Shown here piece by piece: positions 1-6,809 of a stretch of 11,665 nucleotides of DNA. The notes beneath the pieces were generated by a model. The model saw only the letters and a list, made by a program, of their open reading frames with translations, was not told where the DNA came from and ran no database searches. The stretch spans positions 1-11,665 of the forward strand of contig CAMTJK010000092.1 of the NCBI GenBank assembly GCA_947072805.1, written 5' to 3'. Position numbers and translations under genes: made by a program. Every line of letters begins with the position of its first letter. Within the stretch, counting starts at the first letter, position 1. The stretch comes from an uncultured Prevotella sp. Lineage in GTDB: Bacteria > Bacteroidota > Bacteroidia > Bacteroidales > Bacteroidaceae.

Positions 1-32
1 AGGAAAGGAGGATGGAAAGAACATAAAAAAAG

Positions 33-60
33 CTTAAAATTGTCTCGCGACAAGATTAAG
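33..60 (-). terminator. Imperfect hairpin followed by T7 on the minus strand (terminator or attenuator)
   Basis: An inverted repeat pairs CTTAA (33-37) with TTAAG (56-60), then after a 2x2 internal loop TTGTC (40-44) with GACAA (49-53) around a 4-nt loop. Read on the minus strand, the hairpin is followed by C and seven T residues (31-25), the form of an intrinsic terminator. It lies downstream of the minus-strand -7 box at 120-127, so it could be a leader attenuator for a gene starting beyond or near the left edge. The stem is AT-rich and modest. A minus-strand ATG at 24-22 opens a frame to the window edge, but too little of it is visible to judge. Confidence 0.35.
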
Positions 61-119
61 CCTCTGTTTTCTAACTAACTTATTATCAACTATTCATTAC
101 TCATTCTGAATTCTACTTG

Positions 120-127
120 CAAAGGTA
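120..127 (-). promoter_or_regulatory. Bacteroidetes -7 box (TACCTTTG), divergent from the LacI-family gene
   Basis: The minus strand reads TACCTTTG followed by C, an exact match to TAnnTTTG. No good TTTG -33 box lies 19-22 bp upstream, so this is a half-supported promoter. It would drive transcription leftward, out of the window, with a start near position 113. The LacI-type operator at 172-185 lies about 45 bp upstream of it, so the same regulator could influence this promoter. The target gene is not visible. Confidence 0.4.
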
Positions 128-171
128 AGACGTATTTGATAATTTTGTACCTTATTAAAATAAAAAACTTA

Positions 172-185
172 CGTAAACGTTTGCG
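172..185. promoter_or_regulatory. LacI/GalR-family operator, probably autoregulatory
   Basis: CGTAAACGTTTGCG is a 14-bp inverted repeat around a central CpG with one mismatched pair (T174/G183). It has the PurR/CcpA-like shape AAACGTTT. It ends inside the TTTG -33 box (180-183) of the downstream regulator gene, so bound repressor should block sigma-factor access. The encoded regulator has an A-x-S-L hinge helix of the type that inserts a leucine at a central CpG, which fits this site. Binding itself is inferred. Confidence 0.65.
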
Positions 186-211
186 CGTCTTGCTGTTTTT
201 AAGTATATTTG
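180..211 (+). promoter_or_regulatory. Promoter of the LacI-family gene (TTTG - 20 bp - TATATTTG)
   Basis: A TTTG -33 box at 180-183 and a TATATTTG -7 box at 204-211 are separated by 20 bp, an exact match to the Bacteroidetes housekeeping promoter. Transcription should start near 217 and give a leader of about 30 nt before the ATG at 249. A second -7-like octamer, TAATTTTG, at 140-147 lacks a partner -33 box and is less convincing. Confidence 0.65.
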
Positions 212-248
212 CTGAATCATTGAAAACTATTCTACTATCTGAAACATA

Positions 249-1286
249 ATGACCGGCAACAAACATCGAACTTCGTTGAAAGACCTTGCACACGAACTCG
301 GGGTGAGCATAGCCACCGTGAGCCGTGCCTTGCGCAACAGTCCGGAAATAGGAAAGGAGATGCAACAACGCGTAAAAGACCTGGCGAGAGAACTTAACTA
401 CCGTCCAAATCCATTTGCACAGAGCCTGCGACGCGAAGCCCCGAAGATAATAGGTGTCGTGGTGCCCAATCTTGTTACCCACTATTACGCTGCCGTGCTC
501 GACGGAATAGAAAGCGAGGCAACAAAGTCGGGCTATTCGGTAATCAGCGCCAATAGTCACGAGGATTTTGAAACAGAAGCACGTACAATAGACAACTTCA
601 TCGGACTCCATGTGGAGGGTATCATAGCTTGTCTGGCGCAGAATACCACCGACTACTCACATTTCCGCGAACTTTACAACATGGGCATACCACTCGTTTT
701 CTTCGGGCGTACGTGTCTCACGGAGCTTTTCTCGTCGGTGACAGCCAACGGCGACGAGGCGGCACAGATGGCTACGCAGCATCTTATAGACACGGGCAGC
801 CGACGGATAGCCTTCATCGGCGGACCCAACCATCTCGACATGGTGAAGAGAAGAAAGCACGGATATCTGGAGGCATTGCGCGAAAACCGAATGCCGATAG
901 ACAGGGATATGGTGGTGTGTGACAGGATTGACTACGACGTGGCAATGCGTGCGGTGATAAAGCTGCTTGAACGTCCCGACCGTCCCGACGCCATTCTTGC
1001 ATTCAACGACATTATTACCTTTGCGGCTTTTACGGCAATAAAGCAGGTGGGACTGAGCATTCCCGAAGATGTGGCTCTCATCGGATTCACCGATGACAAG
1101 CATGCTGCTTATGTAACGCCGCAGATGTCTGCAATAGCTGACAGGTCGCACTTGATGGGAGCCACGGCGTGCCGCCTCCTGCTCGACAACATAGCGGGCA
1201 ATAAGACCATACGTCATGAGCGTGTGCCGCAGGAGCTTGTGATTAGAGAAACATCTGCTAAAAGGCGTTGTCAGGAGCAAGACTGA
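249..1286 (+). CDS. LacI/GalR-family transcriptional regulator
   Basis: This is a full-length (345 aa) LacI-family repressor that should bind DNA as a dimer and respond to a small molecule, often a sugar in Bacteroidetes. Residues 8-28 form the helix-turn-helix (TSLKDLAHELGVSIATVSRAL), followed by NYRPN and a hinge helix (NPFAQSLR, 54-61) with the minor-groove Leu60. Residues about 67-335 form the periplasmic-binding-protein-like core, with family landmarks IGVVVPN (68-74), RRIAFIGG (185-192), AFND (251-254) and PEDVALIGFTDD (272-283). The ATG at 249 gives the usual short N-terminal lead to the HTH. An operator overlapping its promoter suggests autorepression. The ligand and regulon cannot be read from the window: no carbohydrate genes are present, and any target is likely the divergent gene off the left edge. 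Confidence 0.95.
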   Translation: MTGNKHRTSLKDLAHELGVSIATVSRALRNSPEIGKEMQQRVKDLARELNYRPNPFAQSLRREAPKIIGVVVPNLVTHYYAAVLDGIESEATKSGYSVISANSHEDFETEARTIDNFIGLHVEGIIACLAQNTTDYSHFRELYNMGIPLVFFGRTCLTELFSSVTANGDEAAQMATQHLIDTGSRRIAFIGGPNHLDMVKRRKHGYLEALRENRMPIDRDMVVCDRIDYDVAMRAVIKLLERPDRPDAILAFNDIITFAAFTAIKQVGLSIPEDVALIGFTDDKHAAYVTPQMSAIADRSHLMGATACRLLLDNIAGNKTIRHERVPQELVIRETSAKRRCQEQD

Positions 1287-1300
1287 TACAGAACTGAAGT

Positions 1301-1340
1301 ATAATGCTGATTTGGCAATAAGTAATAATGCTGATTTTGG
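1301..1340 (+). repeat. Short tandem-like direct repeat in the 3' flank of the LacI-family gene
   Basis: ATAATGCTGATTTGG (1301-1315) recurs as ATAATGCTGATTTTGG (1325-1340), 24 bp apart, differing only in the length of a T run. It lies between the stop codon and the terminator hairpin. It probably reflects a local duplication; no function is evident. Confidence 0.6.
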
Positions 1341-1349
1341 CTAAACATT

Positions 1350-1389
1350 TTGGGGCAACTTCCGGGAACAGAGCCGGGAGTTGCCCCAA
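1350..1389. terminator. Bidirectional hairpin terminator between convergent genes
   Basis: TTGGGGCAACT (1350-1360) pairs with AGTTGCCCCAA (1379-1389), and the stem continues inward through a T-G wobble and CCGG/CCGG to a loop of about 8 nt, roughly 16 bp in all. It sits between the stop of the regulator (1286) and the stop of the convergent antiporter (1402). Neither side has a long T tract, so termination is inferred from stem strength and position. Confidence 0.7.
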
Positions 1390-1401
1390 TCGGTTTAGAA
1401 G

Positions 1402-3657
1402 CTATGAATTTATAAGGCTTTCGAGTGATGATTCCTCGCCGACCACCCATATAATGTCACCTTTTTCGAACTTGTGACCGGGTTCTATCTGCGAAAGATT
1501 CTCCTTGCCTTCTTCTATTCCCACCACAAGACAGTTGTAAATATTGCGTATGCCACTTTCGCGTAGGGTCTTGCCTATGAACGGACTGCTACCCGTGAGC
1601 ACCATTTGGCGCAGTTTCATTTCGCGTTTCTCAAATTCAGGGTCTTCGCCGTACACCTCCTTAGACAGAGCGTCGCTCATGGCTGTGAGTTGTTCGTCGC
1701 TTCCCACCACACGTATGCGGTCGCCGGGGAAGATTACCGAGCCGGCATCGGGAATGTTTAGCCTGCGGTTGGCACGCAGAATGCTGCTCACGTGTACGCC
1801 GAACTTCTGTCGCAGTTCGAGGTCGCCGAGCTTCTTGCCTGCCCATGTAGAATCGGCGGGAATATCGAAGTCGGCCATGTGAATATCGCGGTCGAGCAGA
1901 TGACCTTCGTACAGCGGTCGCTTCCTGCCGTGCACCTGCGCCTCAATGTCGCGCGAGCGCAGATTGTTGATGAACAGACGCTCGAGACGTATGCTGCTGT
2001 GCTTCAGGCGGCGTGACAGTATCATCACCATCACGAGCGCAAGGGCTATGCTGATGATGAGAGCATTGGTAAAACGCGTGAGATAATTGCATACGTAGAA
2101 GATGAACGCGCAGGCTATGACTACTCTCACGATGATGGTGAATATGAGCGGCAGGTGGTTGAGACGGCTTTCGCTCCACAGTGTCTTGAATTCTTCGCTG
2201 TGGTTCTTCTTCATTATCATGGCACGTAGGAACGGCGATATGAAGAGCAACGTTAATATGCCGCAGATGATGTTGGGTGTCCATTCCCATCCGGGCATCA
2301 GATGGCGGATGAAAGGCAGGAAGAACGATAGCATCAGGAATATTACCGAGAGTGTGAGTATGGAATAAATGACAAGATTCACTCCCATTTGCAAGAGCAG
2401 ACTTTTCCAGTTGTTCTTTGAGGCTGTCGATGACGGGTGGCTCAGCGTTATATGGTTGAGCGTGACGATGATGCGCGGCGGCAGATGTCGCTCCATAAGT
2501 GTGTAGCACGGTGCCGAGGCACGCATCATATAGGGTGTGAGGAACGTGGTGATGACCGAAACAGCCACAACCACAGGATATAGGAAGTCGCCTATCACTC
2601 CGAGCGACAGTCCGAGAGAGGCTATGATGAATGCAAACTCACCTATCTGTGCCATGGAGAAGCCGCATTTCATGGCAGTCTTGAGCGGCTGTCCGCTGAT
2701 AAGGTATCCGAAAGAGCCGAATACAGCCTGTCCGATGATGATAGTCAGCACGATTGCAATTACCGGCAGGGCATAATCTACAAGAATCTGCGGATCGACA
2801 AGCATGCCCACTGATACGAAGAAGATTGCTCCGAAAAGGTTTTTCACAGGTTCTACAAGGCGGATAATCTTGTCTGCCTCGACCGTTTCGGCGAGAATGC
2901 TACCCATTACGAACGCTCCGAATGCGCTGCTGAAGCCTACTTGCGTGGATATCACCGCCATCAGACAGCAGAGACCGAGCGAAACGATGAGCAGGGTCTC
3001 CTCGTTGATGAGTTTGCGTGCCTTGCGGAGGAATATCGGAATCATGAATATTCCTACGACAAACCATAATATAAGGAAGAAGACAATGCTGAGAATGCTG
3101 CGCAGCATCTGACCGCCATCGGGATTGCTGCCGCTTGCCACTGCCGACAGCATCACCATCATTACGATGGCGAGCACGTCTTCAAGTATTAGCACGCTCA
3201 TTACGAGACCGGCAAAACGCTGTTGCCGCAGTCCAAGGTCGTCAAAAGCCTTGTATATAATTGTGGTGGAGCTCATCGCCAGCATACCTCCGAGGAATAT
3301 ACAGTCCATTTGTCCCCAGCCGAACAACTTTCCCGCGGTTATTCCCATCACCATCATGCAGAAGATTATGGTACATGCGGCTATGACGGGAGCGGCACCC
3401 ATCTTCAGGATTTTCTTGAACGAGAAGTCAAGTCCGAGGGAAAACAGAAGGAAAATGACGCCGATATCTGCCCATGTCTTCACGTCCACGTTGTCCATCA
3501 CCGACATTGTGTATGGCATGTGGGGGCTTACGAGGAAGCCTGCTACTATATAACCTAAAACGAGCGGTTGCTTCAGTTTCTTGAAGATAAGAGTCACAGC
3601 GCCGGCAACCACCAATATCAGCGCGAGGTCTTTTACGAGAGCCGGAAGTTCAGACAT
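1402..3657 (-). CDS. CPA2-family cation:proton antiporter with tandem TrkA-C domains
   Basis: This 751-aa inner-membrane protein should exchange Na+ or K+ for protons. Residues about 7-385 form the multi-helix antiporter core, with the SSTTII helix (129-134), acidic pair Glu159-Asp160 in the ion-binding helix, and AQIGEF (336-341), which matches the Kef-type AQxGEF motif. Residues about 421-548 add roughly four more hydrophobic helices. The cytoplasmic tail carries two TrkA-C (RCK_C) modules, about 595-662 and 683-751, each with the VxPGDxIxVVG-like end (FPGDRIRVVG 643-652; EKGDIIWVVG 731-740). There is no TrkA-N Rossmann domain, unlike typical KefB/KefC. The gene starts 70 bp after the lptD stop on the same strand with no terminator visible, so the two may be cotranscribed. 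Which cation is moved cannot be told from the sequence. Confidence 0.93.
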   Translation of the reverse strand: MSELPALVKDLALILVVAGAVTLIFKKLKQPLVLGYIVAGFLVSPHMPYTMSVMDNVDVKTWADIGVIFLLFSLGLDFSFKKILKMGAAPVIAACTIIFCMMVMGITAGKLFGWGQMDCIFLGGMLAMSSTTIIYKAFDDLGLRQQRFAGLVMSVLILEDVLAIVMMVMLSAVASGSNPDGGQMLRSILSIVFFLILWFVVGIFMIPIFLRKARKLINEETLLIVSLGLCCLMAVISTQVGFSSAFGAFVMGSILAETVEADKIIRLVEPVKNLFGAIFFVSVGMLVDPQILVDYALPVIAIVLTIIIGQAVFGSFGYLISGQPLKTAMKCGFSMAQIGEFAFIIASLGLSLGVIGDFLYPVVVAVSVITTFLTPYMMRASAPCYTLMERHLPPRIIVTLNHITLSHPSSTASKNNWKSLLLQMGVNLVIYSILTLSVIFLMLSFFLPFIRHLMPGWEWTPNIICGILTLLFISPFLRAMIMKKNHSEEFKTLWSESRLNHLPLIFTIIVRVVIACAFIFYVCNYLTRFTNALIISIALALVMVMILSRRLKHSSIRLERLFINNLRSRDIEAQVHGRKRPLYEGHLLDRDIHMADFDIPADSTWAGKKLGDLELRQKFGVHVSSILRANRRLNIPDAGSVIFPGDRIRVVGSDEQLTAMSDALSKEVYGEDPEFEKREMKLRQMVLTGSSPFIGKTLRESGIRNIYNCLVVGIEEGKENLSQIEPGHKFEKGDIIWVVGEESSLESLINS

Positions 3658-3727
3658 AAGTCGTCTTGGAATTGTACGTTAATTGTTTTCTTAAATCCTT
3701 TTACCCTTTTTCTTTCCGTGCGTTCTT

Positions 3728-6685
3728 TCAATACCATTTCACGGAACTGCTGTAGCTGCTGCGCTTGTCGTATTTCAGGGCATCGGTAAGTGTGGCTGCG
3801 TTGCAGCGGAACGAGAAGTTGTAGCTTGTGTATGGTGAGAGCACAACCGAGCACGACATGTTGAAACAGTGCAGGTCGCGTCCGAGAGATGCCGTAGTCA
3901 TGGATATTTTCTTGTTTTCGAAGTCGTAACCCGACGAGAAGCTTATGTTCCATCCGTCGCTCAGGCGTATGTTGCCGCTGAAGTTGAGCGTCTGTGTGAA
4001 TGAGTAGGGATATCGCATCTTGTCGTAGTTGAAATCACCGCTTGTATTTTCGCGCATTGTTATACCGTAGCCGAAGCTAAGCGACCATGGTACATTGAAT
4101 GTCATATATCCGTCTTCGTCTGTTTCCGCCTTGCCGGCGTTTTCCTTACGTGCTCCCCGTTGTGCCTTTTGCATGGTCTTGTCCTCGTTTGTCTCTCTGT
4201 CGTAGCTATCTTCCTCGTCTTCGTCATCATCCTTTTCGTTCTCCTTGTTCACCTTTTCTCCGCGCAGCCATTTGAAGAAGTTTGCCACTTTCTTATTGTC
4301 AAGTGTGTATGAAAGGTTTTGCGACATACCCTGAAAGCGTCCGAACTTGCCTTGGCTGTATAGCGTGGTATGCTCGCTAAGGCGTGGGCGTCCCTGTTCG
4401 TCGAGTTCGTAGGCATAGGTAGCAAACACGGCATTCATGTTGAATGTATAGCTTTTCGATAGTTTCAGTCGCAGGCGGGTGTTCAGGTCGCTCCATGGTC
4501 GTATGTCTGTAGCCATGTTATACGACATGTTGGCACCCAACTCGTCTATTATGCTTATCTTTTTATATCCTGTGGTGTCCTTGTCCGAATGTACTTTCAT
4601 TTCGATGTTGTTCGAAATGTCCACGGCAATGCTTCCCGTCTTGCCTTTTCCCGGCACTCCGTACAGGCCGTTAGAGTAGGGTGAATAGCTTACCAGCGAC
4701 ACTTTGCCGTTGGCGTCGGTCTTCTGGTACGAGTCGTAGTAGCCGTAGCGGCTTGTGCTGAAGTCGGGAGCGTAATTGAAGCTCACCTGCGGCGTGAACA
4801 CGTGGCGTACGGCAACAATCTTGTCGCCGAACAGTTTGCGCCATGGCACATACATTCCGTAGAGTTTCGTCGATGCGCTTACGCTCATATTCCAGTTGTA
4901 TATGTTGTAGAAGCCGTCAATGGTGTCTGTCAGTTCTGTCTGTCGTTCTTCGTCCCACGAGCGCATAATCTTCGTGGTGTACATACGGTCGGTGAAGTTG
5001 AACGTGGGATTGATGTTCAGATAGTTGAACACGGTGAAGTTTGCGCTTAGCGGGATGTTGTGCTGTATGCCGTTGCGCCAGTCTCTCGTCAGACTGGAGT
5101 GCATGAGCAGGTATTCCTTTGTGGTGATGGAGTTGCTCATCTGTCCCGTATAGCTTAGTGAAATCTTTTCGTACCACTTTTCTTTGCCCACCATCTTCTT
5201 TCTTTTGAAGGGGTAGAAGCGGCTTATTGACACGTTCAGGTCGGGCAGGGTCATTGCGATGGTTGTATCGCGCATGTTTTGGTTTAGGTTTACGGTTGTG
5301 CTGAGCGTCATTCCTATGCTTGAGAACGTGTTTGTCATGCTCACCGACGATGTTCTTGTACTCTGCGTGTAGCTCTGCGGATTGTACATGCTTGTCAGGT
5401 TGTTGCGTTCGTAGCTGCTTGTTGCAAAGTTCACGCTTGCCGAGAGCGAGCGGTACGGATTCGCTTTCGCGTCCTGCCTGTGGCTCCATTGTATCTTGAA
5501 GCTTGTCTGCTTCACGTAGTCGGGCATGTTTTTCTCACCGTTTATGGTATTCTGGTAACTGGCGAAGAAGTTGCCGCTGTACTTGTATCGTTTCCTGTAG
5601 TTTGATGCTGCCGACAGTCCCCACGAACCTTTTGTGTATATTTCGCCTATGAGTTTCAGGTCCATGCGGTCGTTAATGGCAAAGTAATATCCGCCATCGC
5701 GCAGATAGAATCCGCGTTCCGTTTCGTCGCCGTAGGTTGGCATGATAAATCCGCTGGAGTAACTCTTCGAGAAGGGGAAGAATCCGTATGGTATGGCAAG
5801 CGGCAGTGGCACGTCAGCCACTACGAGATACGACGGTCCGAACACTACTTCCTTTCCCGGTCGCATCTTTCCGCGCGACAGTGCGATGTAGAAGTCGGGA
5901 TGAGGCTTGTCGCAGGTGGTATATTTTCCGTGCAGCAGATGCAGATTGCCTTTGTCATCGCGTTTTGACAGCTCGCTTGTCATGAATCCCTCATCCTGTT
6001 GCGTATATACGTTGCTTATAAGACCTTTCTTCGTCTTGAAGTTAAACGACATCGTATCGTTCTCGTATTTGTCTCCTCCCATCACAAATACAGGCAGACC
6101 GTACAGCTTGCCAACGGAGTCGAGGGCTCCCGTGGCGTGTACGAGACTGCTGTCCATGCACATGTTTATGCGGTCGCTTTTCAGGTCCATGTCTTCATAT
6201 ACCACGTGCGAGTTGCCGTACAGGTAAGCCTTTGCCGTTGCGGCTTCATATACGAGGGAGTCTTCGGCAGAATATACTACCGGAGCGTCTATTCCGTTCT
6301 TCCTCTTGCGGTTTATGCTGTCGTATGCCAGCGAGTCGTCAATGGCTTTGTTGTAGTGGTAGATGGCGAGTTGCAGCGAATCCATCTTCGTGGTGTCTGG
6401 TCCCGTAGTTATTGCCTTTGCTATTGAGTCTGTGAATAGCGAATCGATGGCTGTCGAGTCGTGAGCCGCACTGTCGGGAATAAAAAAAGCGGTGGCTGAA
6501 GAATCTTGTTTCAGGCTGTCTGCCTGTCTTATGATGCTTTCGCCCCGTCTTTTGTCTGTCTCAGGAGATATGGAATCGGTATTCTCCGTGCCCCTCGTGA
6601 AACTTTCGAAGAGCGCAGAAGGTACTGCCGCCCCCATGAAAATGAAGGCAAAAAGCAGTATGAATATCAATGTCTGTTTTCTCAC
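3728..6685 (-). CDS. lptD: LptD, LPS-assembly outer-membrane protein
   Basis: LptD is the outer-membrane barrel that, plugged by the lipoprotein LptE, inserts lipopolysaccharide into the outer leaflet. Residues 1-25 are a signal peptide (MRKQ, then a hydrophobic run to about residue 25). Residues 35-130 are a Ser/Asp-rich low-complexity linker with many DS repeats. Residues about 135-270 form the OstA/LptA-like beta-jellyroll domain (VVYEDMDLKSDRINM, 161-175; GLISNVYTQQDEGFM, 221-235). From about 280 to the end is the barrel (IPYGFFPFSKSYSSGFIMP, 298-316), ending in the aromatic SSVKWY typical of outer-membrane proteins. Residues 811-858 are a charged, acidic insert, probably a loop. Cysteines are C176, C258, C940, C945 and C961. 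The start is GTG; no in-frame ATG lies upstream before a stop at 6730-6728, and the first internal ATG (codon 17) would destroy the signal peptide. At 985 aa it is longer than the roughly 780-aa E. coli protein, as is common in Bacteroidetes. Confidence 0.92.
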   Translation of the reverse strand: MRKQTLIFILLFAFIFMGAAVPSALFESFTRGTENTDSISPETDKRRGESIIRQADSLKQDSSATAFFIPDSAAHDSTAIDSLFTDSIAKAITTGPDTTKMDSLQLAIYHYNKAIDDSLAYDSINRKRKNGIDAPVVYSAEDSLVYEAATAKAYLYGNSHVVYEDMDLKSDRINMCMDSSLVHATGALDSVGKLYGLPVFVMGGDKYENDTMSFNFKTKKGLISNVYTQQDEGFMTSELSKRDDKGNLHLLHGKYTTCDKPHPDFYIALSRGKMRPGKEVVFGPSYLVVADVPLPLAIPYGFFPFSKSYSSGFIMPTYGDETERGFYLRDGGYYFAINDRMDLKLIGEIYTKGSWGLSAASNYRKRYKYSGNFFASYQNTINGEKNMPDYVKQTSFKIQWSHRQDAKANPYRSLSASVNFATSSYERNNLTSMYNPQSYTQSTRTSSVSMTNTFSSIGMTLSTTVNLNQNMRDTTIAMTLPDLNVSISRFYPFKRKKMVGKEKWYEKISLSYTGQMSNSITTKEYLLMHSSLTRDWRNGIQHNIPLSANFTVFNYLNINPTFNFTDRMYTTKIMRSWDEERQTELTDTIDGFYNIYNWNMSVSASTKLYGMYVPWRKLFGDKIVAVRHVFTPQVSFNYAPDFSTSRYGYYDSYQKTDANGKVSLVSYSPYSNGLYGVPGKGKTGSIAVDISNNIEMKVHSDKDTTGYKKISIIDELGANMSYNMATDIRPWSDLNTRLRLKLSKSYTFNMNAVFATYAYELDEQGRPRLSEHTTLYSQGKFGRFQGMSQNLSYTLDNKKVANFFKWLRGEKVNKENEKDDDEDEEDSYDRETNEDKTMQKAQRGARKENAGKAETDEDGYMTFNVPWSLSFGYGITMRENTSGDFNYDKMRYPYSFTQTLNFSGNIRLSDGWNISFSSGYDFENKKISMTTASLGRDLHCFNMSCSVVLSPYTSYNFSFRCNAATLTDALKYDKRSSYSSSVKWY

Positions 6686-6690
6686 GGCTG

Positions 6691-6698
6691 CAAAATTA
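6691..6698 (-). promoter_or_regulatory. -7 box (TAATTTTG) immediately upstream of lptD
   Basis: The minus strand reads TAATTTTGC, matching TAnnTTTG, only 5 nt from the GTG start of lptD (6685). If used, transcription would begin at or next to the start codon. No TTTG lies 19-22 bp upstream; the nearest is at 6732-6729, 30 bp away. A weaker alternative, TATTTTTA, lies about 20 bp further upstream and would leave a short leader. Confidence 0.4.
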
Positions 6699-6763
6699 CT
6701 TATAAAATGGTTAAAAATAGGCGGCTTTCAAATATTTAACGTTACTTCTGCCATATAAATGCC

Positions 6764-6771
6764 TACCTTTG
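6764..6771 (+). promoter_or_regulatory. -7 box (TACCTTTG) of the aspartate-dehydrogenase-like gene
   Basis: TACCTTTG followed by C is an exact match to the Bacteroidetes -7 consensus. It would start transcription near 6777 and leave a leader of about 33 nt, A-rich just before the ATG at 6810. The -33 region (around 6741-6744, GTTA) is a poor match to TTTG. It shares a 124-bp divergent intergenic region with the lptD promoter. Confidence 0.5.
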
Positions 6772-6809
6772 CGGCGTTTTAGACAAAGCAAACTATCAAA
6801 CAACAAAAA

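Noticed and set aside
1..24. Minus-strand ATG at 24-22 opening a frame to the left edge
   Set aside because: Only eight codons (MFFPSSFP) are visible, it follows directly on a T tract, and nothing supports it as a real start.
90..611. A 173-codon minus-strand open frame across the LacI-family promoter and HTH region
   Set aside because: It covers the promoter, operator and DNA-binding domain of a clear gene on the other strand, and its Cys/His/Tyr-rich translation matches no family.
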